Of a stretch of DNA of 64,000 nucleotides, positions 37,824 to 48,738 are shown one piece after another. Source of the DNA: Bog-473 sp963744935 (lineage in GTDB: Bacteria; Actinomycetota; Acidimicrobiia; Acidimicrobiales; RAAP-2). The notes below the pieces were generated by a model. It was not told where the DNA came from and searched no databases. It saw only the letters and a list, made by a program, of their open reading frames with translations. Each line of letters starts with the position of its first letter. Position 1 is the first letter of the stretch. Where the stretch lies: the NCBI GenBank assembly GCA_963744935.1, contig CAVUVM010000012.1, positions 496,001 through 560,000 of the forward strand, in the 5' to 3' direction. The position numbers and the translations under genes are program-made.

Positions 37824-38435
37824 TCAGTCGTTCTCGACCGTGTAGTCCCAGTAGGCGACGACGTGTGTGTGGTCCGGCGCCCACTGCATCATCCCTTCGC
37901 CGGTCAGCTCGTACGAGCGCAGCTTGAAGGTGAGCGTCTGTCCCGGGTGAAGGACCGGTGGTGGGGGGCGCTCGCCGGGGACCAGGCCCATCACGAACAC
38001 CGAACCCAGGTGGTCGACGGAGTGGAAGTCCGCCACCGAGACGGGCACGTCGGCCGTGGCGTCCCTCATCGTCACGGTCCAGGTGCAGGTGGTGGCGTCG
38101 GGCTGGTAGGGCAGGCCCTCACCAGGCACGATGGGGCCACTGACGGTGATCCGGACGTCGAATGCCAACGTCCTCGCCACGACGGGCAGCCCCTCGATCT
38201 GGAGCGCCGGCTTGGCCTCGGTGCCGATGAGAGCGGCGTCCACCACCGGATCCAGGGTCTTCTTCGGGAGGAATGAGGGGTAGTGCCCGCTGCTCTTCCC
38301 AGGAAGGGCGGACGGGTACTGACCACCTCCGCCGCAGCCGGCGAGGACCACGGCCGACAACGCGACGGCGGCGACGAGCGCGCAGAAGGGGCCGGGCGTG
38401 CGCGCCCGGCCCCACCTGCGGCGAGCCGTGCTCAC
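37824..38435 (-). CDS. lipoprotein, unknown function
   Basis: The GTG at 38435 gives 203 residues. The signal ALVAAVALSAVVLAGC ends in a lipobox. The mature part begins GGGGQYPSALPG and has beta-strand-rich sequence (LAFDVRITVSGPI, CTWTVTMRDAT, FKLRSYELTGEGMM). It begins 31 bases after the phosphoesterase stop on the same strand, so the two are probably co-transcribed and may act together at the outer face of the membrane. The family was not recognised. Confidence 0.7.
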   Translation of the reverse strand: MSTARRRWGRARTPGPFCALVAAVALSAVVLAGCGGGGQYPSALPGKSSGHYPSFLPKKTLDPVVDAALIGTEAKPALQIEGLPVVARTLAFDVRITVSGPIVPGEGLPYQPDATTCTWTVTMRDATADVPVSVADFHSVDHLGSVFVMGLVPGERPPPPVLHPGQTLTFKLRSYELTGEGMMQWAPDHTHVVAYWDYTVEND

Positions 38436-38466
38436 GGCATCGCCTGTCGCCTGCCCCCGTATCTCG

Positions 38467-41433
38467 CTAACCGTTCGTACCCTTCGTACCGCGGGTCCCG
38501 GGCGTCCCCGGAGAGCCGTTGCCACCGTTGGTGCCGTTGCCACCGGGGCTCGTGGCGACGCCGTTGCCGCCCTTGCCCCCGTTGCCGCCGTTCCCGCCGG
38601 TGCCGTTGCAAGGAGGAGTGTCGTACGGCGTCGTCGCGGCGCCGCTGGAGGTCAACCAGACCCCGTCGACCCATTCCTCGGGCGGGCAGGCGCCGTTGCC
38701 GCCGTTTCCGCCGTCACCCCCGTGCCCGGCCGCGGTGATCCCACTGCCGCCGTTGCCGCCCTTGCCGGCGCTGGAGCCACAACCCGACGCCCCGGCGATA
38801 CCGCCGACGCCACCGAAGCCGCCGCTCCCGTCCTTGCTGTCAGCGACGCCGGGGCCGAGGTTGATGCCCTTCGGGCAGTACAAGGCGCCGACACCGCTGC
38901 CGGCGACGGTCGAGTAGCCGTGCGGTGCGGCAACGACCGAGAAGTGCTCGGCGGTGAACACGTCCGGTCCGAAGCTGGCGAGACCGGGCTGCGCCGCGTA
39001 GCCGATGTGGCCGCGGCCGTCGAGACCCCCGCAGACCGAACCGGCGACCAACGGCGTGTCGGAGTTGGACGGCTCGGTGCACGACGCGCCGGTCAAGAAG
39101 AGGTCCTCGAGCGTGCGCAGGGTGCTGTAGTGGTTGTAGTAGGTGCTCGTCACGGTGCCCGGCTTGATGAGCGGGCTGATCAGCACGGTCCCGGTGTCAC
39201 CACCGCCCGGCGTGAAGTCGGTCGGGTCGTAGAGCGGGTCGGCGGTCACACAGCCGCTGGACGTCGCCGCTTCGTTCCCGCTCGCGCAGGTCGACGTCCC
39301 CACGGTGGACGTCGCGCCCTCGGCGCTGAGGGTCACGTTGCCGTCGAAGCCGCCCGGGATCGTCACCGGCTGTCCGCTGTCGTTGAGCAGCTGGAAGGTG
39401 CCGATCCACGGCTTGGCGTAGTTGTTCGACGCGGTCGTCGTGCTGGCGTTGCCCGACAACGCGACGGGCCCGGTGTCGCTCACCGTCCCGACGAAGGTGT
39501 CGGGCGGGATCGTGTTGCCGTTGGCGTCGGTGCCCGAGACGAGCCGGCCGGTGTCATCGGCATTGATCTTCGAGTCCGTCACCATGCTCGAGTTCGGTGC
39601 GACCAGAGCGGGCTCGGTGGCCTCGCCGGGCGAGCCGCTCACGTTGGTGCTCTCGCCGGCGAGCCCGGTCGGCCGGTCGATGAATCCGGCGGCACCGGGG
39701 CCCGGCTGTAGTTGCTCAGCCGAGGTGTTGGTCACCTCGGGGTCGTTGGGGCCGGTGGGCTCGGTCTTCACGTTCTGACCGTTGATGTTCTCCCCGGCGG
39801 CATCGGCCAGGACGCCGTAGGCGCCGTAGAGCGAGTCGGCACCCGGTGCGGTCGTGCCGGCCGAGCCGAACGTCGGCTGGTCGGCCGGCGAGTTGAAGGT
39901 GGAGGTGTCACCGGGGGCGGGCTCGTTGTTGAAGCTGTTGCCGACGGTGAACGGAGGATTGGCCTCGTCGAAGGTGATGTCGATCATCCCTCCGTCCGCA
40001 AAGGCCGCCGACTGCTCGATCATCGGGATGTAGTAGCGCAGGAACAGGTCGGCCGCATACAACCCGCCCGTGTAGTTGAGCGGCGTCGTCGCCTCGGGGT
40101 CGTACGCCGGCAAGCCGGTCGGCGTGTAGTTCGGCGTCCCGTTGGAGTTGAAGGCCCCGGAGAGGTTGTTGCCCTGGCAGGTCGCATCGTGTGCGTCGCT
40201 GCAGTTGTCCGGCGTGATCCAGTTGAACGCCGGGACCTCGCTGGCCGGGAGGCTCAGGTCGTGGGCCAGGCCGTAGGCGGGGTCGTCCAGGTTGGCGACG
40301 TGGTTGGCGTCGCAGTTGGTGTCGCCCGAGCCGCTCGTCGGCGCACCGGGTCCGTCGTACTCGGGCGTGCCCGGCTCGTTGAGCGCCGGCTGGGCCGGGT
40401 AGTTGACACCGCTCTGCGTGCCGGTGGACTCACCGGTGAGCGCCGTGAACCAGCCGGTCGGGAAATGCTTGGCCACGAACTGGTCGGCCGGGTCGCCGTT
40501 GCCGTTGGCGTTGGCCGGCTGGGCCCCCGTGAAGCTCGACACGTCGCCGGTCGGGGCCACCAGGTTGGTCGGGTTGGTGACGGGGTCGTTGCTCTGCTGA
40601 CCGGGGTAGCCGCAGGCCCCGTCGTCGCGACCAGGAACGGTGTCGGTCACCCCCGGGGTGGAGCCGGTCACGTACGTCGTGGAGCCGGTCGGCTGAGCAC
40701 CCCCGAGGTCCTGGGCGTAGGCCTTCCAGGACACGCCCGCCGCGTTGAACTGGTTGAACACGGTTGCCACATTGGTCGGGTACACGCAGCCGTTGCTCCC
40801 GAGCGCCGCGTCGACGCCGCCGTGGACGACGAGCTGGCCGTAGTTGCCGTTGCTGCTCGCGGTCGGATTGGGCGGCGTGGTGTACGTCCCCGAGCCGTCT
40901 GCGGTGCCGTCGGTGTCAGTACCCGTGCCGACGGTGCCCGAGGTGACGATCCCGCCGTTGTCGTTGGTCATGTTCGCGGTCGTCGAGCAGTCGTCCTGCA
41001 CGGCGTACGAGGGAGCCTGGCCCGACACCAGCGAGATGTAGTTGTCCATGCTGAAGTGCCCGGTGCCGTAGTAGTTCGTCAGCAGGGCGCCTTGCTGTGG
41101 GAGCGTCTGCCACAGGTAGGTGTTCTGGTTGAGGCCCGTGAAGGTCTCGTCGTAGGACTTGTTCTCCAAGATGATCAGCCACACGTGCTTGACCGCGCCG
41201 ACCGGTGTCCCCGTCGACGTGATGACGCATTGCGCCTGGGAGCTGGACCCACCTTGTGGGATCTGCAACGACGCTCCCGCCGGGCATGTCGTCGACTTGA
41301 CCGCACCCGCCGACGTGGTGCCCACGAAGGCGCTTGAAAGGCTCACGCCCGTCAGTGCCACCATCGTCGCGAAGGCAGCAGCGACCATCGTGCCTGTCCG
41401 TAGCCGGGGTCGCCTGATCCCTAAGATCCGCAC
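38467..41433 (-). CDS. secreted phosphoesterase (phospholipase C/acid phosphatase family) with Gly/Asn-rich tail
   Basis: The GTG at 41433 is preceded by GAGGAGGG at six bases, giving 988 residues. A signal segment (MVAAAFATMVALTGVSLSSAF) is followed by VKHVWLIILENKSYDETF and GTGHFSMDNYISLVSGQAP, typical of the PF04185 phosphoesterase family (phospholipase C, AcpA), then MIDITFDEANPP. Long Thr/Ser/Gly/Asn-rich stretches interrupt the fold. The last 150 residues contain GGNGGNGG-type repeats like mycobacterial PGRS tails, then a collagen-like GTPGTRGTKGTNG end. It is probably exported and may hydrolyse phosphate esters outside the cell. The upstream ATG at 41448 lacks an RBS. Confidence 0.82.
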   Translation of the reverse strand: MRILGIRRPRLRTGTMVAAAFATMVALTGVSLSSAFVGTTSAGAVKSTTCPAGASLQIPQGGSSSQAQCVITSTGTPVGAVKHVWLIILENKSYDETFTGLNQNTYLWQTLPQQGALLTNYYGTGHFSMDNYISLVSGQAPSYAVQDDCSTTANMTNDNGGIVTSGTVGTGTDTDGTADGSGTYTTPPNPTASSNGNYGQLVVHGGVDAALGSNGCVYPTNVATVFNQFNAAGVSWKAYAQDLGGAQPTGSTTYVTGSTPGVTDTVPGRDDGACGYPGQQSNDPVTNPTNLVAPTGDVSSFTGAQPANANGNGDPADQFVAKHFPTGWFTALTGESTGTQSGVNYPAQPALNEPGTPEYDGPGAPTSGSGDTNCDANHVANLDDPAYGLAHDLSLPASEVPAFNWITPDNCSDAHDATCQGNNLSGAFNSNGTPNYTPTGLPAYDPEATTPLNYTGGLYAADLFLRYYIPMIEQSAAFADGGMIDITFDEANPPFTVGNSFNNEPAPGDTSTFNSPADQPTFGSAGTTAPGADSLYGAYGVLADAAGENINGQNVKTEPTGPNDPEVTNTSAEQLQPGPGAAGFIDRPTGLAGESTNVSGSPGEATEPALVAPNSSMVTDSKINADDTGRLVSGTDANGNTIPPDTFVGTVSDTGPVALSGNASTTTASNNYAKPWIGTFQLLNDSGQPVTIPGGFDGNVTLSAEGATSTVGTSTCASGNEAATSSGCVTADPLYDPTDFTPGGGDTGTVLISPLIKPGTVTSTYYNHYSTLRTLEDLFLTGASCTEPSNSDTPLVAGSVCGGLDGRGHIGYAAQPGLASFGPDVFTAEHFSVVAAPHGYSTVAGSGVGALYCPKGINLGPGVADSKDGSGGFGGVGGIAGASGCGSSAGKGGNGGSGITAAGHGGDGGNGGNGACPPEEWVDGVWLTSSGAATTPYDTPPCNGTGGNGGNGGKGGNGVATSPGGNGTNGGNGSPGTPGTRGTKGTNG

Positions 41434-41588
41434 TGAAGCCCTCCTCATTGATCCGAAGACCGACACTCCTGTTGCCGCAATGACAACGGTCGGCTGAAAC
41501 TTAAGAGGGACGGGTTACGCGAGCGATGACATTGCGCTACGCGGCGCTTATTTCTCTGTGACCGAAACGCGAACGACGCTGTGTCATG

Positions 41589-41614
41589 AGCGCGGTGTCT
41601 GCTGACACCGCGCT
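41589..41614. terminator. 11-bp stem hairpin behind the 41619 gene
   Basis: AGCGCGGTGTC (41589-41599), the loop TGCT, then GACACCGCGCT (41604-41614). It lies five bases beyond the end of the minus-strand lipoprotein gene. No T-run follows. Confidence 0.55.
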
Positions 41615-41618
41615 GATA

Positions 41619-42197
41619 TCAACCCGGGCGACGCGCGAGCGCGTTGCCGAGCGCGCGGATCTTGGACCGGTCCGACGCCGGTAAGAGCTTCTGTTCCGAA
41701 GCACAGAGCGTCAACAGCGCGACCGCCTCGATGCTGTTGAAGGTCGTCACCGACAAAGGCAGATGCGTGGTCGACTCCGTGCTTCTCGCCCCGTCGGCTT
41801 CGGCAACGAGCGCTTGATCGATGCCTCCGCCTCGACCTCCTGCTCGACCTCCTCCTCGGCCTCCTGCTCGTTGCAGCAACGCGCAGAACGCCGATCCATC
41901 GGTCAACAGCGCTCGAAGGGCGACGTTCCCCTGCTGCTGTTCATAGGTGACCAGTGCGGGGTCGGCTTCGGTCACGTCGGTGAAGAACTTCTCGTCCTGT
42001 GAGAACGACGTCTTGGGAGCCGACAGTGGTTTTGAGGCCGCCTGTCCTGAATGTGCAGAGGGTTTCGGCGCCGTCGCGGCGGTGGAGGGCAGCGAACATG
42101 CCACGCTGGCCGCAGCCACCGCCAGCAGGGTGCAGGCGGACGCGCGTATGTAGCGAGCAATCGCGTTCGCGTCTGGCACCTCGCCAAACCTAGCCAT
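41619..42197 (-). CDS. lipoprotein, DUF732-like
   Basis: The protein has 192 residues. An Ala-rich signal (ACTLLAVAAASVAC) ends in a lipobox Cys. The mature domain has FFTDVTEADPALV, GSAFCALLQR and AVALLTLCASEQKLLP; the two spaced Cys residues resemble DUF732 domains of actinobacterial exported proteins. A Gly/Arg repeat (GGRGGGRAGGRGGG) interrupts the middle of the domain, which is unusual. The function is unknown, and the DUF732 resemblance is weak. Confidence 0.6.
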   Translation of the reverse strand: MARFGEVPDANAIARYIRASACTLLAVAAASVACSLPSTAATAPKPSAHSGQAASKPLSAPKTSFSQDEKFFTDVTEADPALVTYEQQQGNVALRALLTDGSAFCALLQRAGGRGGGRAGGRGGGIDQALVAEADGARSTESTTHLPLSVTTFNSIEAVALLTLCASEQKLLPASDRSKIRALGNALARRPG

Positions 42198-42322
42198 CGC
42201 TGCCCCGCACCTCGGAGGCGTTCACCTCTTGGTCGCCTTCTCGTAACCAGAGAAGGAAGCGCGCCCGCCATGTGGGAGCATGGCGGGCCGAATGTGAGAC
42301 GTCGCGGCAGCAGGAGCAGGCG

Positions 42323-43573
42323 GTGAACCGGGAGCCAGGTTGGTACAAAGACCCATTTTTCCTGGGTCATCAGCGCTATTGGGAGAACGGGTGGACGGAC
42401 CAGATCCGCGCCGACGAAGATCCCGCTGACGGCTCCACCAGCGTCGTCGCCCCTGAGCTGCCTGCCGCGCCGGCGCCAGCGCTGGCGTCAGCGTCGACGC
42501 CGGCCACAACGACGACAGCGACAACGACTGCAGCCGCCATCGCCCCCGAGGCGCCACCGACGTCAGGCGATCCGACCGCGGTCGGTGGGGGCGACACCTC
42601 GGTGCTCCCAGCCCTCTTGGAGAAGCGCGTCGAGGGTGGAGGCCACCACGGTGTGGCCTCGCACGCGGCGGTCGGCGCGCGCAGCCGGAACCGGCGCTTG
42701 GCCTTCGCCGGGGCCGCAACGGTGCTCGTGGTGCTCGTGATCGTCGCCGCGGTCCTCGCAACGAGCGGGCCGAGTCACGGCGGCACCGGCGGCACGGGTG
42801 GCGCCACGGCGAACACCGGGAGCGCCCGGTCCGCGCAATCCGCGGCGCGCGGCCACAGCACGAGCGCCGCCAACACGTTGGTGGCCGCGGCGGAGAAGAG
42901 CCTCGCCAGGAAGACGGTCGCCATGAACCTCGCCGTGACGCTCACGGTCCCGAGCCAGTCGACACCGCTCCATGTCGTCAGCACGGGGAACTTCGAGCTC
43001 GGCTCCGGGCTGGGCACGCTGGGCATCACGCTTGCCGGGACCACGACCGTCGACCAGCAATTCGTCTTCGGGGGACTACCCGTCTACGTCCACGTCACCA
43101 ATTCCCCCATTCCGGGCAAAGCGTGGGTGGCCGCCAGCACGGACGACCTGCCCGCGCTCGGACCGGCCTCGTCGCTGAGCCAGCTGATCCAACTGGTCGG
43201 GGATCCCGGGAAGTTGGTGCAACAGCTCACCGGCACGTCCGTCGTCGTCACGCCGCTCGGAAGTTCCTTCGTCGACGGCAAGCCGGTGCAGGGGTACTCG
43301 GTGAGCTTCTCCTCGAACCCGACGACGACGTCGGCCGCTGGCCTCGGGACCCATACCTTCGAAGAAGTCGACGTCGGGGCGAACAACCTCGTGCGATTGA
43401 TCGTGATCCCGACGACAGCAAACAACGTCGACGGCAACTCTGCCCACGATGAAGTGGTGATCTCGTTCTCGCGCTACGGATCCCCGCTCTCCGTGCCGGC
43501 CCCGCCCTCGAACCAGGTACTCACCCTGTCGCAGTACCTCACCGTGCCGGCGACGTCGGCTGCCGGCGGGTGA
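42323..43573 (+). CDS. DUF2510 membrane protein with extracellular LppX/LprG-like domain
   Basis: The GTG at 42323 is preceded by AGGAG, giving 416 residues. It opens with a DUF2510 module (PGWYKDPFFLGHQRYWENGWTD), then an Ala/Thr/Pro-rich stretch. One transmembrane helix follows (LAFAGAATVLVVLVIVAAVLAT), and then an extracellular region with alternating strands (MNLAVTLTVPSQ, HVVSTGNFELG, VDQQFVFGGLPVYVHV, GKPVQGYSVSF). The outer part resembles the LolA/LppX/LprG lipid-carrier fold of mycobacteria, by inference from strand pattern only. It is convergent with 43730-44395. Confidence 0.65.
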   Translation: MNREPGWYKDPFFLGHQRYWENGWTDQIRADEDPADGSTSVVAPELPAAPAPALASASTPATTTTATTTAAAIAPEAPPTSGDPTAVGGGDTSVLPALLEKRVEGGGHHGVASHAAVGARSRNRRLAFAGAATVLVVLVIVAAVLATSGPSHGGTGGTGGATANTGSARSAQSAARGHSTSAANTLVAAAEKSLARKTVAMNLAVTLTVPSQSTPLHVVSTGNFELGSGLGTLGITLAGTTTVDQQFVFGGLPVYVHVTNSPIPGKAWVAASTDDLPALGPASSLSQLIQLVGDPGKLVQQLTGTSVVVTPLGSSFVDGKPVQGYSVSFSSNPTTTSAAGLGTHTFEEVDVGANNLVRLIVIPTTANNVDGNSAHDEVVISFSRYGSPLSVPAPPSNQVLTLSQYLTVPATSAAGG

Positions 43574-43615
43574 CTGAAGCCTCGTCGTTCGAGTAGTCCC
43601 CCCTGGCGCGCCGCA

Positions 43616-43635
43616 GCCGGGTCCGAGGACCCGGC
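43616..43635. terminator. bidirectional hairpin between convergent genes
   Basis: GCCGGGTC (43616-43623), the loop CGAG, then GACCCGGC (43628-43635). It lies between the DUF2510 gene and the convergent secreted-protein gene and can serve both. Confidence 0.5.
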
Positions 43636-43729
43636 CACGAAGCCCGACACTGCTCCAAGCGTACTGGTGCCCGTGCCGTCATTGGTGCCACTCCGCAGGT
43701 GTCGGTCGCCTGCGCGCCCCGCGGACGAC

Positions 43730-44395
43730 TCAGCAGGCTTGGGTGCTCTTCGGTGGCGTGTTGGCCACGACCGAGTAGTCGGGCACGCTCGGCGGGTTGA
43801 CCGTTCCCGGCTCGTCACCGAAGGCGCCGGTGGCACCGCCGGCGTTGATGGTCGGGAACTCCACGTTGGCGTAGAGGTAGTCGTCGTTCGCACCGGCCAC
43901 GCCGTCGTCGGGGAGCTTGAAGTTGGCCACGATCCACCCACGCCCCGTGGTGGGCGCCGAGGTGGAGCTGGGGAGTCCCTGGGTGATCACCGTGATCGTG
44001 CCCGCGTACGCCGAGGTGGTCGTCCCGGGGTAGACCAGCGTGGCCTTGCCGACGAGTACGCCCCGGTCCGTGTTGAGGTTGATCGTCCATGAGATTCCGC
44101 TCACCGTGAGCATGCCGGTGAGGTTGTAGTCGGTCGGGTCCGGCACGATCTGGTTCTCAGACCCCGTCCAGGTGCCCGTGTACGTCTCGTACGGAGTCTT
44201 GGCACCCGAGGCGAGCTTGTCCTCTCCAGTGCACGTCACCGGCTGCAGCGTCCCGCCCAACTGGATGGTGGCGCTGGCCCGATCGATCTCCGGTTTCGCC
44301 TTGGTCGACTGGTCGAGGACCGCCCCGGCCACCCCCCCGAGGGCCAGAGCGGACACTCCGAGTGCGGACGCGGCGAACCACATTTTTGGTTTCAT
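43730..44395 (-). CDS. secreted protein, unknown function
   Basis: The ATG at 44395 is preceded by GGGAG, giving 221 residues. The signal peptide is MWFAASALGVSALALGGVAGA. The mature protein is strand-rich, with ATIQLGGTLQPVTCTGED, TYTGTWTGSENQIV, GMLTVSGISWTINLN and VANFKLPDDG, and a single Cys at the extreme C-terminus (STQAC). No family was recognised. An in-frame start at 44527 would add an untypical leader. Confidence 0.65.
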   Translation of the reverse strand: MKPKMWFAASALGVSALALGGVAGAVLDQSTKAKPEIDRASATIQLGGTLQPVTCTGEDKLASGAKTPYETYTGTWTGSENQIVPDPTDYNLTGMLTVSGISWTINLNTDRGVLVGKATLVYPGTTTSAYAGTITVITQGLPSSTSAPTTGRGWIVANFKLPDDGVAGANDDYLYANVEFPTINAGGATGAFGDEPGTVNPPSVPDYSVVANTPPKSTQAC

Positions 44396-44591
44396 GGACA
44401 GATTTCTCCCTTCGGTGCCGGGGTACGCACCGGTGTGCATGCCCGCTCGATGGCTCGTCTGAGAAACCTGGGAGGCCCCCTCTGGTGACTCGCCTGTAGG
44501 TGTAACACGCAGCCCGCGACGGGTCAACGCCGGTGGCCCAAATGTGAGACGCCGGTCACATTCCCCGCGAGGTTGTCACCCCGGACGCGCC

Positions 44592-44618
44592 GGTGGCCGG
44601 GCCCGAAGCCCGGCCACC
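44592..44618. terminator. groEL terminator hairpin
   Basis: GGTGGCCGGGC (44592-44602), the loop CCGAA, then GCCCGGCCACC (44608-44618): an 11-bp perfect stem 34 bases beyond the groEL stop on the minus strand. Confidence 0.6.
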
Positions 44619-44651
44619 CAGCGCACTCCACGGCTCGTATACGAGCGCGAG

Positions 44652-46296
<1,645 letters not shown>

Positions 46297-46443
46297 GACT
46301 GAATGGAACTCCTCTCGAGCCCGCTCGGACCAGGGGCTCGTTGGTGACGGAACAAATGGGGGGACCGCCGCGCCGGCCCGGGGATCACCGGTGCGGCGCG
46401 CAGACCCTGATCGGCCGGACCGAGGCCAAGCCGACCGGGCGGA

Positions 46444-46734
46444 TCAGCCGACTTTGGCCAGGATGTCGCGGCTGGAGAGGATGAGTACGTCCTCGCCGTC
46501 GAGGATGTACTCGGTGCCGCCGTACTTGGAGTAGACGACGGTGTCGCCAACCTTGACGTCCATGGGAATGAGCTCGCCGGTGTCCTCGGAGCGCCGGCCC
46601 GGGCCGACGGCGATCACCTCGCCCTGCTGGGGCTTCTCCTTGGCCGTGTCGGGGATGACCAGGCCGGATGCGGTGGTCTCCTCGGACTCGCCGGGGCGGA
46701 CGACGATCCGGTCATCGAGGGGGTGCAGCTTCAT
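46444..46734 (-). CDS. groES: co-chaperonin GroES
   Basis: The ATG at 46734 is preceded by AAGGAGG, giving 96 residues, normal for GroES. It has MKLHPLDDRIVVRP, the mobile loop ETTASGLVIPDTAKEKPQ, GEVIAVGPG, and the C-terminal EYILDGEDVLILSSRDILA. It caps the GroEL ring. groEL starts 147 bases downstream. A CIRCE operator sits upstream of the start. Confidence 0.96.
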   Translation of the reverse strand: MKLHPLDDRIVVRPGESEETTASGLVIPDTAKEKPQQGEVIAVGPGRRSEDTGELIPMDVKVGDTVVYSKYGGTEYILDGEDVLILSSRDILAKVG

Positions 46735-46758
46735 CGGGAGGGGCCTCCTTGGCACTCG

Positions 46759-46785
46759 TTAGCACTCTCGGGTTGTGAGTGCCAG
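46759..46785. promoter_or_regulatory. CIRCE operator (HrcA-binding site)
   Basis: TTAGCACTC, a 9-base spacer, then GAGTGCCAG. The first arm matches the CIRCE consensus (TTAGCACTC-N9-GAGTGCTAA) exactly and the second differs at two bases. It lies 24 bases upstream of the groES start, where HrcA represses groESL until heat or misfolding releases it. Confidence 0.88.
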
Positions 46786-46993
46786 CGTAGCGGGCGCTGC
46801 CCGCGCTGGCAACCGCGCCGGGCGCGCAGACCATAAGGTTGGGCGCCGGACCGCACGCTGGGGCCTCCTGCCGGGTTCTCGCTCTGGGCCTGGGCCCACC
46901 CGCTGGCTCACCCCCAGCCGGACACGGCCGGGCTCGAGGACCCGACCAATCCCCGCCACGCCCGGCTCCATCCCCGACCCCCTGGAGGGACCA

Positions 46994-47722
46994 ATGATCG
47001 CGACGGCGCTCTTGCGCACATGGCTCCGACGAGCCGCCCTGGGCGGCGTCGCCATGGCCCTGGTCGGCTTGGTCCTCGGCGCGGCGGCGGCCGGATCGGC
47101 CTCGGCGAGCCAGAGCAGTGGCCTCGCCAACGCCAAGAAGGCGCTCTTGGTCAAGTCCGACTTCCCGGCGGGTTGGACGAGCCAGGGGTCGGTGACGACC
47201 ACGAAGAGCTCGGGCGACTCCTTTCCGGGCGAGAACCAGCTGGCCTCCTGCCTCGGGATCTCGAAGGCGCTGATCAACGTCAACACCCCATCGACCACCA
47301 GCCCCAGCTTCCAGAACCGTGCCGGGACGCAGTTCGTGCAGGACAGCGTGAGCGTCTTCCACTCGGCGAAGGTGGCAAGCCGCCAGTACACGTCGATGAG
47401 CAATCCCAAGGTGCCGACGTGCCTGACCGCGGTGTTCCAAGGACCGGCCAAGTCCGAGCTCGATGGTGCCGCCGGTCAGGGTGTGACCCTCGGGACGGCC
47501 ACGGTGACGGCGGCCAACCCGGCGGCCCTGGTCCCGCACAGCTCGGGGTTCGTCGTCTCGTTCACCGTCACCTCCCATGGCGTCACGGTTCCCTCCGAGG
47601 TCACCGTCGTCACCCTGGTGCGCGGCACCCTGGGAAGCCAGCTCTCGCTCACCTCGGTCGGGTCGCCCATCTCGAACTCACTCGTGCGGCAGCTGGCCTC
47701 TTTTGCTTACGGGCGAACCTGA
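46994..47722 (+). CDS. exported protein, triple-paralogue family (1 of 3)
   Basis: The ATG at 46994 is preceded by GGAGGGA, giving 242 residues. The signal segment is ALGGVAMALVGLVLGAAAAGSASA. The mature part has ALLVKSDFPAGWTSQ, CLGISKALINV, SPSFQNRAGTQFVQDSVSVF and VSFTVTSHGVTVPSEVTVVTLVRG. The same pattern (LADMPAGW, C-G, SPxFxN, V-VFPSA, C, VTSHGVTV) is found in the next two genes, so these are tandem paralogues. It may resemble PknH-type sensor domains, but that is a guess. Confidence 0.7.
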   Translation: MIATALLRTWLRRAALGGVAMALVGLVLGAAAAGSASASQSSGLANAKKALLVKSDFPAGWTSQGSVTTTKSSGDSFPGENQLASCLGISKALINVNTPSTTSPSFQNRAGTQFVQDSVSVFHSAKVASRQYTSMSNPKVPTCLTAVFQGPAKSELDGAAGQGVTLGTATVTAANPAALVPHSSGFVVSFTVTSHGVTVPSEVTVVTLVRGTLGSQLSLTSVGSPISNSLVRQLASFAYGRT

Positions 47723-47893
47723 CCTCCCCCTCACTCGTTCTGACCTCGGGCCGCGTCGAGGCCGCGAGGGCTTCTGGCCGCGCCGCCCGCAAGCCCAGGC
47801 GACGAGCGCCGTTTCTCTGTCGGGAGGGCGATGCCGGCCCGGGCTCCCTCAGGCCCAATGACCGGCCCCGCCCGTGGAGGCAGGAGGTCAGCA

Positions 47894-48721
47894 ATGGCCC
47901 AGACAGGGAGGCAGCACTGGCGACGCGCCGTCATGTGCGCGTTCGCCGCGATCTTCGTCGTCTCGCTGCTCGCAGGGTTGCTCGGCAGCGTCACGCGGGG
48001 CGCACTCGCCATCGCACCCGCCCCCGGCCATCGCCTAGGGAGCACGACGGCACACTCTCGGGCCGACGGTTCGGCGACCGGCGAATCCGGGGGCAGCGCC
48101 AGCGCCTCGCTCCCTGTCTCTCCCCACGCGGCCACCGAGGGACACGACGCGTTGCTGCAGCTCTCGGATCTGCCCGCAGGATGGGTCTCCGGCGCGACGC
48201 CGGGAGCACCGGCCCGCGTGTCGCCCTGGTCGGCACCCCTTGCCCATTGCGTCGGCGTGACCAAGCGCACCGCCGCGCTCGCACCGACCAAGGTCGAGAG
48301 TCCCGACTTCACGAGCGCCGACAAGGAACTCGCCGTCGAGGACAGCGTGTCCGTCTACCCCTCGCCAACGGCGGCGCAGACCGAGTATGCGGCCATGGCC
48401 AGCACGCGCACCGCGGAGTGCATGAACGCCGTGGCCGGACCGACGCTCGAGGCCAGCATGCAGGGCGCCGTGCAGAGCGGGACGACGATCGGACGGGTGA
48501 GCTTCAGCGCGCTTCCAGCGGGCGCGTCGGCACAGCACGAGACCGGATTCACCGTGTCCATCCCCGTCTCGGCCGACGGGCGGGTACTCGCCATCACCAG
48601 CACACAGGTCGACTTCGTGCGCGGCGCGCTGCTGCACCAGATCACCTTCAACGGCAACGGGACGACATTCCCCCCGACACTCGAGATCGAGCTCTTGACG
48701 GCCGCGCAGAGCCGCGGCTGA
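47894..48721 (+). CDS. exported protein, triple-paralogue family (2 of 3)
   Basis: The ATG at 47894 is preceded by AGGAGG, giving 275 residues. A hydrophobic signal or anchor (VMCAFAAIFVVSLLAGLLGSV) is followed by a Ser/Gly/His-rich linker. The paralogue domain then begins at DALLQLSDLPAGWVSG and continues with HCVGVTKRTAALAPTKVESPDF, ELAVEDSVSVYPSP and FTVSIPVSADGRVLAITSTQVDFVRG. It differs from the others by the longer linker. The function is unknown. Confidence 0.7.
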   Translation: MAQTGRQHWRRAVMCAFAAIFVVSLLAGLLGSVTRGALAIAPAPGHRLGSTTAHSRADGSATGESGGSASASLPVSPHAATEGHDALLQLSDLPAGWVSGATPGAPARVSPWSAPLAHCVGVTKRTAALAPTKVESPDFTSADKELAVEDSVSVYPSPTAAQTEYAAMASTRTAECMNAVAGPTLEASMQGAVQSGTTIGRVSFSALPAGASAQHETGFTVSIPVSADGRVLAITSTQVDFVRGALLHQITFNGNGTTFPPTLEIELLTAAQSRG

Positions 48722-48738
48722 GTAGCGTCACCATCCAG

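Noticed and set aside
39712..41337. 541-codon open frame opposite the phosphoesterase
   Set aside because: Arg/Val/Gly-rich composition with no domain; the opposite strand has a signal peptide and family motifs. It is a high-GC shadow.
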